A stretch of DNA of 64,000 nucleotides from Terrimonas_A sp051954695 (GTDB taxonomy: Bacteria; Bacteroidota; Bacteroidia; Chitinophagales; Chitinophagaceae): positions 7,361 to 71,360 of the forward strand of contig JBQCHL010000017.1 in the NCBI GenBank assembly GCA_051954695.1, read 5' to 3'. The translations under genes and the position numbers were made by a program. The notes below the pieces were generated by a model, which worked only from the letters and a program-made list of their open reading frames with translations, did no database searches and was not told the DNA's origin. Positions 44,409 to 53,273 of this stretch are shown here, in pieces. How positions within the stretch are numbered: position 1 is the first letter of the stretch; each line of letters begins with the position of its first letter.

Positions 44409-45830
44409 TTATACTACCACTTTCTTCCATCGTCCTTTCCTGAACAGTATGAACGATACGATCGTGATCAACGTTTCTGCTACCGGCACAGCAATAAACA
44501 CTCCTGTTGGCCCCCAGTTGAGATACTTCGCCAGCACATAAGCCAACGGTATCTGGAACAACCAAAACCCGAATACATTCACCCAGGTTGGCGTCCATGT
44601 ATCACCTGCACCATTGAATGTATTGATCAACACCATGCCTATACCATAAAAGATATATCCAGCACTGATAATACGTACAGCCAGCACCGCCTCTTTTCTC
44701 ACTTCAGGATCCGGTGTGAAGAATGAAACAAACCATTCTCCCAGTACCAGGAACAACACCGTGACAAAAGCCATAAAAATGACATTGTACTTCATCGTTT
44801 TCATTACTGAGGCCTCAGCTCGGTCCAATTGCTTTGCTCCCAGGTTTTGTCCTACCAGTGTTGCAGCCGCATTGCTCATACCCCATGCCGGCAGGATAAA
44901 GAACATCATTAAACGCAGCGCTGTCTGGTATCCTGCTGAAGCATTTTCTCCACCTGTAGTTGCTACAAGGTTGGCCAGGAAGATCCAGCTACAGGATGCG
45001 ATCAGGAACTGGAAGATAGCTGGCGTTGCAATTTTTACCAGAGAACGGATCACTGCCCAGTCTGCTTTCCAGTAGCTGGCCTCTATTTTCAGGCTGTGTT
45101 TCTTTCCAAATAAATGATAAAGCTGGTAACAAACGCCTATGCCGCGGCCAATAGTTGTTGCAATGGCTGCTCCATTCAATCCAAGTGCGGGAATTGGCCC
45201 AAAGCCCCTTATCAGCAAAGGACAAAGAATGATATTACAGATATTGGCTACCATCAGGCTTTTCATGGCAATGGCCGCATTGCCTGCTCCGCGGAATATA
45301 CCATTGATCAGAAAAAGCAATACGATCACAAGGCTGCCGCCCATCATGATGCGGACAAAAGTGGTACCCTTGACAGCAGTCTCCTCCGAAGCGCCCATCC
45401 ACCGCAAAATATTAGTGGCATTAATAAATCCGAATATGCTGATCACTATAGCAACTGCCAGTGATATCAGCATTGACTGGATAGCTGCATGACTTGCTTC
45501 TTTAAAGTTCTTTTCGCCTACCCGGCGGGCAACCGTGGCCGTGGCAGCCATACTCATACCCATGGCCAGTGAATAAATGATTGTCAGCACCGATTCCGTT
45601 AAGCCTACGGTTTGAATAGCATGACTGCTATCTTCAAGGTGGCCGACAAAATAAAGATCAACCAGTGCGAACACTGACTCCATGATCATTTCGATCATCA
45701 TAGGAATTGCCAGCATAAATACGGCTTTGCGCAGGCTTCCCGTTGTATAATCCATTTCTTCGCCGCTAATAGCACGACGGATAAAAGCAAAGGCATTCGA
45801 TACCCTCGTTGTATAGGTCTGTTCAGACAT
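44409..45830 (-). CDS. MATE-family efflux transporter
   Basis: A 473-residue inner-membrane protein with 12 hydrophobic helices in two similar halves. Family segments include VDLYFVGHLEDSS, AMGMSMAATATVARRVGEKN and VGQNLGAKQLDRAEASVMKT at the matching place in the second half. MATE proteins export cationic drugs and metabolites in exchange for Na+ or H+. Single-gene unit; substrate unknown. Confidence 0.92.
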   Translation of the reverse strand: MSEQTYTTRVSNAFAFIRRAISGEEMDYTTGSLRKAVFMLAIPMMIEMIMESVFALVDLYFVGHLEDSSHAIQTVGLTESVLTIIYSLAMGMSMAATATVARRVGEKNFKEASHAAIQSMLISLAVAIVISIFGFINATNILRWMGASEETAVKGTTFVRIMMGGSLVIVLLFLINGIFRGAGNAAIAMKSLMVANICNIILCPLLIRGFGPIPALGLNGAAIATTIGRGIGVCYQLYHLFGKKHSLKIEASYWKADWAVIRSLVKIATPAIFQFLIASCSWIFLANLVATTGGENASAGYQTALRLMMFFILPAWGMSNAAATLVGQNLGAKQLDRAEASVMKTMKYNVIFMAFVTVLFLVLGEWFVSFFTPDPEVRKEAVLAVRIISAGYIFYGIGMVLINTFNGAGDTWTPTWVNVFGFWLFQIPLAYVLAKYLNWGPTGVFIAVPVAETLITIVSFILFRKGRWKKVVV

Positions 45831-46401
45831 GTAAAAAATTTGAATAGTAAAAAAACTTCCAGCAGCTACCAGGCTGGTAAAATTTGAGTCATTAAAAAGG
45901 TCAGGTTCTATTTACAATGGGGGCGAACCTTAGCAGATTTTCATATTCTTTCGCTTGAGGAAGGACAAATATACAGGCTTTGCTGTATTTGAACTATCGC
46001 CTTTCCGATGAAGCTGGATTTTTTGCCGACGAAAAGAAGGCTTTACATATTGGTAGTTATTATTTAAAACAATTAAGGGTATCTTCTTAAAAAGAAAACT
46101 TCATATCTATTTTTTTGATGAAAATCAACAGATACGTTGCAAGAAGTGTTTTTTTTACCTTTCTTTAGGTATTAAATCTTATCCACTGTAAAAAAAGGGA
46201 TGAATTCCCTAAAGCTTGGCTTGCAACATCCTATCCAGCAAAGGAGCATATGCATAGTGCGCGAACCCCGGAGCTGACCACAGAAGGATGTATTACTGTA
46301 AGCAAGCACACAGCTACTATTAAATACAGAAAATTCAAAACCGGTAATCAGTTAATAGCTGCCTGCCTGAAAATGTTTTACAACCACCTTCCAATATCTG
46401 T
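45831..46401. other. Gene-free region between MATE exporter and kinase genes
   Basis: No convincing gene, repeat or RNA was seen in these 571 bp. A short frame (46250-46432, plus) overlaps the beginning of the kinase and may hold displaced N-terminal kinase sequence. The promoters of both divergent genes must lie here but no clear TANNTTTG pair was identified. Confidence 0.4.
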
Positions 46402-47784
46402 ATGCTGCACATTTTCTGCCTGGCCTGGGTAATAGATGAAGAAACAAAACTCGTATTCGCCAGCGATTCGTTCTACAAGCATTTCAATTTATCCGCAGAG
46501 CAATGCGTTGGAAAACGTGTTACCGCTTTTATTCCTTCTGCTTTCACCAGGGCTGTTTATGATAAGCATATCCAGGCGCTGGAAACAAACAAACCGATCA
46601 GCACTACCCAGCAGATACAATGGGTGAATGGAAATACATTCAATTTTCACATCAATATTTTTCCTACAGACTGCCCTCATTCCGGAAAAAAATTGCTTTC
46701 CGGCCAGGCCGTTAATATTCCCGACATAAGTCATATTGAAAAAGAATTAAGACAGGCAAAAGAACGCATCGTTCATCTTACCCGCGCTACATCGGATGCC
46801 ATCTGGGAATGGGATATGCAATCAGGCCAGATATTCCGCAACGAAGCACTGATGCAAATGATCGGCTATCAATGGGACAATTCAAAAGGGCTTTCCTGGT
46901 GGCTGCGCCGCATACATCCTGAAGACCGTGACCGCCTTGCCGATAAAGTGAAGGACGCTACTGACCGGCATAAAAAATCGTGGGAAGATGAATATCGTTT
47001 CAAATGCGCTGATGGCAGTTATAAACATGTGCAGGATAAAGGATTTGTAGTGTATGAAAATGATCTCCCCGTAAAAATGATCGGCTCATTGCAGGACGTG
47101 TCTCCACTGATACAACTGCGCAATGAACTGGCCGATGAACGGCTGCAACGCCAGAAAGAAATTGCTGAAACCGTGATCCGCGCCCAGGAAAAAGAAAAAA
47201 CAAGGATAGGCCACGAGCTGCATGATAATGTGAACCAGGTATTACTTACCGCAAAATTGTTTATTGATAAACTTGAAGCCTGTAAAGAAGATCAGCAGGA
47301 GATAAAACAAAAAAGCAGTGAATATATCAGCCTCGCCATTGAAGAGATCCGCAAACTATCCAAAGAACTTGTAGCTCCCCAACTGAAAGAAGAAAGCCTT
47401 ATTGGCAACGTGCAAACACTGGTAAAGGATATCGAACTGGCAGGAGCCATGAATGTCCGTTTCACCCATGAGCAGGACGGAGGCATTGAGCAATTATCAT
47501 CCGGAAAAAAGATCACCCTTTTCAGGATAGTGCAGGAACAATTAAAAAATATCCTCAGGCATAGCCAGGCATCGCTTACTCAAATTGCATTAAGCAGCAA
47601 AGAAGGGAAGATCGAACTGCTTATTAAAGACAATGGTAATGGCTTTGACCCGCGCCACACTTATCAGGGCATAGGCTTTTCCAATATCCGTGAGCGCACA
47701 GAATTTTACAATGGCGCCGTTCAGGTTGAATCTGCTCCCGGTAAAGGATGCACATTAAAAGTGCTGCTGCCTGCCTTTGAGTAA
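46402..47784 (+). CDS. PAS-domain NarL-type sensor histidine kinase, soluble
   Basis: The 460-residue protein has two PAS domains (about residues 10-110 and 125-240, the second with WEWDMQSGQIFRN and a PAC-type tail), a HisKA_3 dimerisation helix with the phospho-acceptor His in RIGHELHDNVNQVLL (about residue 273), and an HATPase domain with IKDNGNGFDP and GIGFSNIRER. No membrane helix. The N-terminus is doubtful: the ATG at 46402 falls inside the beginning of the first PAS fold. It is followed by another kinase and response regulators. Confidence 0.85.
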   Translation: MLHIFCLAWVIDEETKLVFASDSFYKHFNLSAEQCVGKRVTAFIPSAFTRAVYDKHIQALETNKPISTTQQIQWVNGNTFNFHINIFPTDCPHSGKKLLSGQAVNIPDISHIEKELRQAKERIVHLTRATSDAIWEWDMQSGQIFRNEALMQMIGYQWDNSKGLSWWLRRIHPEDRDRLADKVKDATDRHKKSWEDEYRFKCADGSYKHVQDKGFVVYENDLPVKMIGSLQDVSPLIQLRNELADERLQRQKEIAETVIRAQEKEKTRIGHELHDNVNQVLLTAKLFIDKLEACKEDQQEIKQKSSEYISLAIEEIRKLSKELVAPQLKEESLIGNVQTLVKDIELAGAMNVRFTHEQDGGIEQLSSGKKITLFRIVQEQLKNILRHSQASLTQIALSSKEGKIELLIKDNGNGFDPRHTYQGIGFSNIRERTEFYNGAVQVESAPGKGCTLKVLLPAFE

Positions 47785-47923
47785 CGCTTAAATAATGACT
47801 TTTTAAGAGTATATTCTTACACATTGATCATTTCATAACACCTATCCACTAAAACTTTGCAGCAAGCGTGTTTTTTGTTTTATTTTTATTTACCTCAGCG
47901 TCTCATGTAGTAAACACGGATGT

Positions 47924-50683
47924 ATGCAATTACCATCGGATATCTCTTTGCAACAACGGCTGCGCCGCTGGTCCAGATATCTTATATATATTATCCTGAC
48001 GATTGCCCTGCTTGTACTAGTGGGGTGGGAGTTTAATATTACCTTACTCAAAAGCATATCCAGACAAACGGTAGCTATGAACCCGCTATCTGCCGTATGC
48101 TTTATACTCCTTAGCCTTTCATTTCTTTGGAGCAGCCGCCCGAAAAATACCAAACAGAGAGCGATTACAGGATATGTATTTGCCATTCTTGTACTATTCA
48201 CCGGCTTGTATATCCTTACCAGTCTTTTATTTGATACAGGTTTCCACCCCGATTCAATTCTGTTTATTAATAAGCTGGAAGAAAATACCAAAGGAGGGCA
48301 GCCCAACCAAATGGCACCCAACACTGCTGCTTGTTTTTTATTAGCCGGCATTTCTTTACTGCTTCTGCAATATGAAAATAAAAAAGGCCGGATAGCCACT
48401 CATTTTATAGCGTTGTTTATTGCCCTGCTGAGCCTTCTTTCCCTGCTGGGTTATCTATACCAGGTACAGGAGTTTTATGGTGTGTTCAATTATGTGGCCA
48501 TGGCACTGAACACGGCGATCTGTTTTTTTCTTTTTGCCATTGCTCTTCTTTTCGCCAATCCTGAGATCGGGTTCATGAGGGAATTCACTTCTTCATTGAA
48601 TGGCAGTCTTACAGCAAGGTTGTTAATACCTGTTGCCATTATCGTACCAGCAGCTTTAGGCCTGCTGCGCTTATGGGGCTATTGGGCAGGGGTATACAGC
48701 TACGAGTTTGGGGTGGTATTATATGCTTCCATCACCATACTTATTTTTATAGCTATTGCCTGGTACAATACACATTCGCTTAACCGTCGGGATTTACTGG
48801 AAAGGGAAGCCGAAAACCTGCTGCGCAGCAATGAAGCGCATACCCGTGCTATACTCGATAATGCACCCGATGCCGTGGTGGTAATGGACGATCAGGGAAA
48901 AATTGTACGGTGGAATCAACAATCCGAATTGCTTTTTGGCTGGACGGCAGATGAAGCAATTGGCCAGTCTCTTAGTGAAACCATTATACCGGAAGAATTC
49001 AGGGAAGCCCACCAGAGAGGAGTAAGACGGTTTTTATCGACCGGCACAACTTCTATTCTTGGCCAAACGATCGACTTGTGGGCCATACGCAAAGATGGAA
49101 GTACAGTTGATGTGTCACTGCGTATCTCCCCACTTTCGGTTAATCACCAACAATTATTCATCGGCTTTATCAGGGATATAACCGAAAGAAAGCAGATGGA
49201 AAACAAACTCAAATCTTTCAATGAAGAACTGGCGCTTAAAGTAGAAGATAAAACAACAGAACTAAGAGAAGCAAAAGAGTTGGCTGATAAACTCATATTC
49301 AGCTTGCCCGGTGTATTTTATTTCTTCGACCACACCGGTAAATTCATCCGTTGGAATGAGCAACTTGAATCGGTCACTGGCTATTCAGCCGAAGAGATCG
49401 CGAATATGCACCCGTCCGATTTTTTTGTTGAGGAAGATAAAGCCTATATCATTGAGCGTATTCAGGGTGTATTCGAACTGGGAATGAATGATGCCGAAGG
49501 GCGGTTTCTGACTAAAAGCGGCAACGTATTGCCTTACTTCTTTAAGGCCGTTATGATAAATTATGAAGGCGGTCCCTGTTTGCTTGGAACAGGTATTGAC
49601 ATCACCGAACTGAAAAAAATAGAGGAAGACCTTCGTAACTCAGAGCAGAAATACAAATTGCTGTTTGAAAGCAACCCGCTGCCTATGTGGATGCTCAGTC
49701 TTCCCGATTATACGATCATCGAGGTGAACACTTCTGCATTAAAACAATACGGCTACACTCAGGAAGAGTTTTTACATCTTGACATATTCATGCTCAGGCC
49801 GGATGAGGATATTGAACGGTTGAGAGCAGCTACCAACCGGCAGTTCAGAGGTATCCACTATGCCGGAGTTTGGCGGCATAAAAGAAAGGACGGTGAGATC
49901 ATCTATGTAGACGTGGTGACCCATGATATTTATTATGAAGGCAAGCCGACACGCTTGGTGCTGGCCAATGAAGTGACGGAGCAATACCTCGCAGAAGAAA
50001 AGTTGAAAGAATCATATGATGCAACTCGAAAACTGACAGAGCATTTGCAAAATGTAAGAGAAGAGGAACGTCTTCATATTGCCAGGGAAATACATGATGA
50101 ACTGGGACAATTGCTCACTGTCTTAAAAATGGATGTATCCTGGCTCAACAGAAAACTTCAGCCTGCCAGTGAACCGGTAAAAGAAAAAATAACCGAACTT
50201 CTTTCGCTGATTGATGTGACGGTAAAAAAAGTGCGGCATATTTCTTCTGAACTAAGGCCCAGCCTGCTGGATGATCTCGGCCTGATAGCTGCGATGGAAT
50301 GGCATACAGAAGAATTTCAGAACCGATCAGGCATCAGTGTCGAGGTGAACCTGCCTCCGGCTGAACTATTATTGCCCGAACCGGTCAAGATCGGTTTATT
50401 CAGGATACTGCAGGAGTCGCTGACGAATGTGGCGCGGCATTCTGGAGCGGATAAAGTAGCAGTGACCTTGTTACAAAAAGAGAATAGCTTAATTTTAACC
50501 ATCAAGGATAATGGTAAAGGTTTTGATGCAGAAAATGCAAAGAAAAAAACCCTGGGTTTATTAGGAATGAAAGAAAGGACCCTGATGATCGGGGGAGAAT
50601 ATAAAATAACAGGCGTGCAGGGTGAGGGTACCATAGTGGAAGTGATAGTTCCATTACCTGTTTTTGCTAAAGAAAACCGTTGA
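47924..50683 (+). CDS. Membrane NarL-type sensor histidine kinase with three PAS domains
   Basis: The 919-residue protein has about eight N-terminal membrane helices (residues 20-290), then three PAS domains (near 300-420, 450-560 and 570-690; AILDNAPDAVVVMDDQGKIVRWN and FESNPLPMWML mark two), a HisKA_3 helix with His in HIAREIHDELGQLL, and an HATPase domain with NVARHSGADKVAV, IKDNGKGFDA and GLLGMKERT. It transfers phosphate to a NarL/LuxR-type regulator, surely the gene starting 2 nt after its stop. The signal is unknown. Confidence 0.92.
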   Translation: MQLPSDISLQQRLRRWSRYLIYIILTIALLVLVGWEFNITLLKSISRQTVAMNPLSAVCFILLSLSFLWSSRPKNTKQRAITGYVFAILVLFTGLYILTSLLFDTGFHPDSILFINKLEENTKGGQPNQMAPNTAACFLLAGISLLLLQYENKKGRIATHFIALFIALLSLLSLLGYLYQVQEFYGVFNYVAMALNTAICFFLFAIALLFANPEIGFMREFTSSLNGSLTARLLIPVAIIVPAALGLLRLWGYWAGVYSYEFGVVLYASITILIFIAIAWYNTHSLNRRDLLEREAENLLRSNEAHTRAILDNAPDAVVVMDDQGKIVRWNQQSELLFGWTADEAIGQSLSETIIPEEFREAHQRGVRRFLSTGTTSILGQTIDLWAIRKDGSTVDVSLRISPLSVNHQQLFIGFIRDITERKQMENKLKSFNEELALKVEDKTTELREAKELADKLIFSLPGVFYFFDHTGKFIRWNEQLESVTGYSAEEIANMHPSDFFVEEDKAYIIERIQGVFELGMNDAEGRFLTKSGNVLPYFFKAVMINYEGGPCLLGTGIDITELKKIEEDLRNSEQKYKLLFESNPLPMWMLSLPDYTIIEVNTSALKQYGYTQEEFLHLDIFMLRPDEDIERLRAATNRQFRGIHYAGVWRHKRKDGEIIYVDVVTHDIYYEGKPTRLVLANEVTEQYLAEEKLKESYDATRKLTEHLQNVREEERLHIAREIHDELGQLLTVLKMDVSWLNRKLQPASEPVKEKITELLSLIDVTVKKVRHISSELRPSLLDDLGLIAAMEWHTEEFQNRSGISVEVNLPPAELLLPEPVKIGLFRILQESLTNVARHSGADKVAVTLLQKENSLILTIKDNGKGFDAENAKKKTLGLLGMKERTLMIGGEYKITGVQGEGTIVEVIVPLPVFAKENR

Positions 50684-50685
50684 AC

Positions 50686-51315
50686 ATGTTGAACATTCTT
50701 ATTGCAGATGATCACGCTGTTGTCAGAAGAGGTTTAAAACAAATTTTACTGGAAGAGTATCCGTCAGCCAGGATAGGGGAAGCAGCCGATGCAGAAACAT
50801 TGGTTGCACAGGTCATAAACGATAAATGGGATATTGTGATCTGCGATATGAATATGCCGGGACGGAGCGGACTGGATGCGTTGAGCCAGTTGAAACAGGT
50901 GGCCCCCCATGTTCCCGTGCTGATCATGAGCATGTATCCCGAAGATCAATATGCTTTGCGTGTACTGAAAGCGGGGGCAGCCGGCTACCTGGGTAAAGAC
51001 AGTATACATGATGAGATCATACGGGCAGTGCAAACGGTATTGTTAGGTAAAAAATTCATTACTCCTTCGGTGGCAGAGAAGCTGGCCAATGCCTACCGTG
51101 ATGATACAGGCCAGCAACCCCATGAACTCCTTTCAGACCGGGAATTTGATGTATTCAAATTACTGGCAGCCGGCAAATCCGTATCGGAAATTGCCAGCCA
51201 GCTCTCCCTGAGCAGCACTACGGTAAGCACCTACCGTGCCCGGATCATTGAAAAAATGAACCTTCGTTCCAATGCGGCACTTACAAGGTATGCTATTGAG
51301 AAGAAGATCATTTAG
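50686..51315 (+). CDS. NarL/LuxR-type response regulator
   Basis: A 209-residue regulator: receiver domain (residues 1-118, ADDHAV acidic pair, phospho-Asp in ICDMNMPG, Lys in GYLGKDS) and LuxR-type helix-turn-helix (LSDREFDVFKLLAAGKSVSEIASQL, then STTVSTYRARI recognition helix). It is coupled to the kinase before it with a 2-nt gap. ATG at 50686 is used; a TTG two codons earlier overlaps the kinase stop. All receiver residues needed for phosphorylation are present. Confidence 0.94.
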   Translation: MLNILIADDHAVVRRGLKQILLEEYPSARIGEAADAETLVAQVINDKWDIVICDMNMPGRSGLDALSQLKQVAPHVPVLIMSMYPEDQYALRVLKAGAAGYLGKDSIHDEIIRAVQTVLLGKKFITPSVAEKLANAYRDDTGQQPHELLSDREFDVFKLLAAGKSVSEIASQLSLSSTTVSTYRARIIEKMNLRSNAALTRYAIEKKII

Positions 51316-51439
51316 TTTGTAGTATAAAATCTACACTATTTGAAAACCCTGTGCTACAAGCCGTTCGGCCGGAAACAGGTATTTTGCATAAGGCGTTTGT
51401 GTTGGGCGTGTGTTAAAAAAGATCAACGCCTCCACGGCT

Positions 51440-51805
51440 ATGCTACGTATCATTATTGCAGATGACCATATTCATATACGCAAAGGGATCGTTCAATTGC
51501 TTGAAGATGAGTTCGGTGCATTACATACCGAAGAAGCGGAGAACGGTATCGAGCTATTTGATAAGGTAATGACGGCCTCCTGGGACCTGGTCATCTCCGA
51601 TATGGTAATGCCCGGTGGCAATGGCCTGGAAGCGTTAAAGAAAATCAAAAAGGAAAAAAAGGGATTGCCGGTCATTATTGTCAGCACTTATCCTGCAGAG
51701 CAATATAAATCAAGGGTTATGGAAGCTGGTGCTGACGATTTTATCAGCAAGGACGCATTTTCCACTCACCTTATCCCATCGATAAGGCGGATATTGAAAA
51801 ATTAA
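51440..51805 (+). CDS. Receiver-only response regulator (CheY-like)
   Basis: A 121-residue single receiver domain: ADDHIHIRKG with the acidic pair, phospho-Asp in ISDMVMPGG, Ser/Thr in VSTYP and Lys in FISKDAF. No output domain follows, so it acts by protein contact or as a phosphate sink. The ATG at 51440 gives the standard start; a GTG at 51410 would add ten residues. It follows the kinase/NarL pair in the same direction and could take phosphate from either kinase nearby. Confidence 0.85.
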   Translation: MLRIIIADDHIHIRKGIVQLLEDEFGALHTEEAENGIELFDKVMTASWDLVISDMVMPGGNGLEALKKIKKEKKGLPVIIVSTYPAEQYKSRVMEAGADDFISKDAFSTHLIPSIRRILKN

Positions 51806-51958
51806 CACTCCGTATTCAACCAACCATACTCCATTCCTGTTCCTTATTGAAACAATAAGATGTAGTGAACGCACTACAGCCTTGCCTATGTAAGCTGTAC
51901 GCCATTATTATAGTTGACTCTATTTTTTTAAGGCTCTGTTGATCATTACTTTGTTGTT

Positions 51959-52351
51959 ATGATGTACTATCGAAAAACCAGTAAGATGCTCTCCGTTCTT
52001 ATTGTTGATGATAATGAGGAGTTTGTTGAACGCATGATCGATCTTCTCGTTGATGTGGAAAGCATTAGCAGTATTCAAACTGCCAGTGATTATAATGAAG
52101 CATTCCGTATGCTCGATAATAAAGCACATGATGTTGTGCTATTGGATATAAATCTTTCTGGAAAAAGCGGTATCGATCTGCTGCAAAAGATCCAGGAACT
52201 GGGCTGGAACTGTAACGTGATCATGATCACGAATTCTTCCGGCGGATATTATAAGAGACAATGCAAAAAGCTTGGAGTTACTCACTTTCTGGACAAAACG
52301 AATGAGTTTGAAAAAGTGCCGATGATCATTACGTCCATTAGTCCGAACTAA
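51959..52351 (+). CDS. Receiver-only response regulator
   Basis: The 130-residue protein is a single receiver domain: VLIVDDNEEF, phospho-Asp in VVLLDINLSGKSG, Thr in VIMITNSSGG and Lys in HFLDKTNE. A TTACTTTG box ends 5 nt before the ATG at 51959; the internal ATG at 51986 (MLSVLIVDDN) is an equally good start by comparison with other receivers. It ends just before a long palindrome (52363) between convergent genes. It likely belongs to the same signalling network as the preceding genes. Confidence 0.85.
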   Translation: MMYYRKTSKMLSVLIVDDNEEFVERMIDLLVDVESISSIQTASDYNEAFRMLDNKAHDVVLLDINLSGKSGIDLLQKIQELGWNCNVIMITNSSGGYYKRQCKKLGVTHFLDKTNEFEKVPMIITSISPN

Positions 52352-52362
52352 CTAATCGTACT

Positions 52363-52495
52363 GTTTGCCGTTCTTATTTGCGGTTTACAGTTCTTATCAA
52401 GCAATGTCCTAACAAAATTATTGCAGGTTTAAGTGTGTATGAGTTACTACTTAAGGATAAGATAAACTGTAAACCGCAAATAATCAACGGCAAAC
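52363..52495. repeat. Palindromic element, family C
   Basis: The left arm 52363-52398 and right arm 52456-52495 are reverse complements over some 36 bp except for two short indels. The left arm itself holds a 20-bp tandem (GTTTGCCGTTCTTAT then GTTTACAGTTCTTAT). It lies between the stop codons of two convergent genes and has no coding potential; it may also stop transcription from both sides. Confidence 0.8.
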
Positions 52496-52499
52496 TTAT

Positions 52500-53273
52500 T
52501 TACCGGTCGAACCATTTCTTGAATGCCGGCGCTTTCTCCCGGCTGATATCCATTTCAATTTTCAGTGGTGCTTTCAGCGTGATGGTCAGTTTCTGATTCT
52601 CATGCGGCTTCACACTTTGTATAGCATCTGCATGAATGATGCTTTGCCGGTTGGCCCGGTAAAACGCCCTTGGGTCAAGCAGCTCTTCCACTTCTTCCAG
52701 TGTGGCATAATCCAGGATATATTTCTCCCCATTAAACGTATAAATATAGTTCAGGTTATCGCGCATAAAACATGCAATATCCCTGGTATTGACCGGTATC
52801 CAGTTGTTCCGGATACTGACAATGAATTTCTCTTTATATAACGGACTGGATGATTGAGGATGTTGCAGCACCTGCATCAGTTCCCTGATATGTACCGGCG
52901 GCGCTGTTTTATTTTCCAGCAACTTGCGGCATTTATCAACAGCAGATCTTAATTCGTCAGTATCCACAGGTTTCAGCAGGTAATCAACACCGTTTACCTT
53001 AAATGCACGTATTGCATATTCATCATAAGCTGTTGTGAAAATAACAGGGCAATTCAACTGGAAATGATCAAACAGCTCAAAGCTGACGCCATCGCTGAGC
53101 TGTATATCCATAAACAAGAGATCCGGTTCCGCATTTTGCATAAACCATTTTTTGGCCGTCTTGAGGCTCGGCAATATTTCCGTTACCTGTACATCGGGAG
53201 CCACAGCAGTGATTTTATTTTGTAACTCCCGCGCAATCAGGCTTTCATCTTCTACTATAACTGCTTTGATCAT
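52500..53273 (-). CDS. LytTR-type response regulator
   Basis: A 257-residue regulator with a receiver domain (residues 1-120: VEDESLI, phospho-Asp in LLFMDIQLSDG, Thr in FTTAYDEYA, Lys in YLLKPVD) and a LytTR DNA-binding domain (about 150-257, with FMRDNLNYIYTFNGEKYILD and FYRANRQSIIHADAI). Its start overlaps the stop of the propeller kinase by 4 nt (ATGA), so it is the cognate regulator of that kinase. Confidence 0.94.
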   Translation of the reverse strand: MIKAVIVEDESLIARELQNKITAVAPDVQVTEILPSLKTAKKWFMQNAEPDLLFMDIQLSDGVSFELFDHFQLNCPVIFTTAYDEYAIRAFKVNGVDYLLKPVDTDELRSAVDKCRKLLENKTAPPVHIRELMQVLQHPQSSSPLYKEKFIVSIRNNWIPVNTRDIACFMRDNLNYIYTFNGEKYILDYATLEEVEELLDPRAFYRANRQSIIHADAIQSVKPHENQKLTITLKAPLKIEMDISREKAPAFKKWFDR

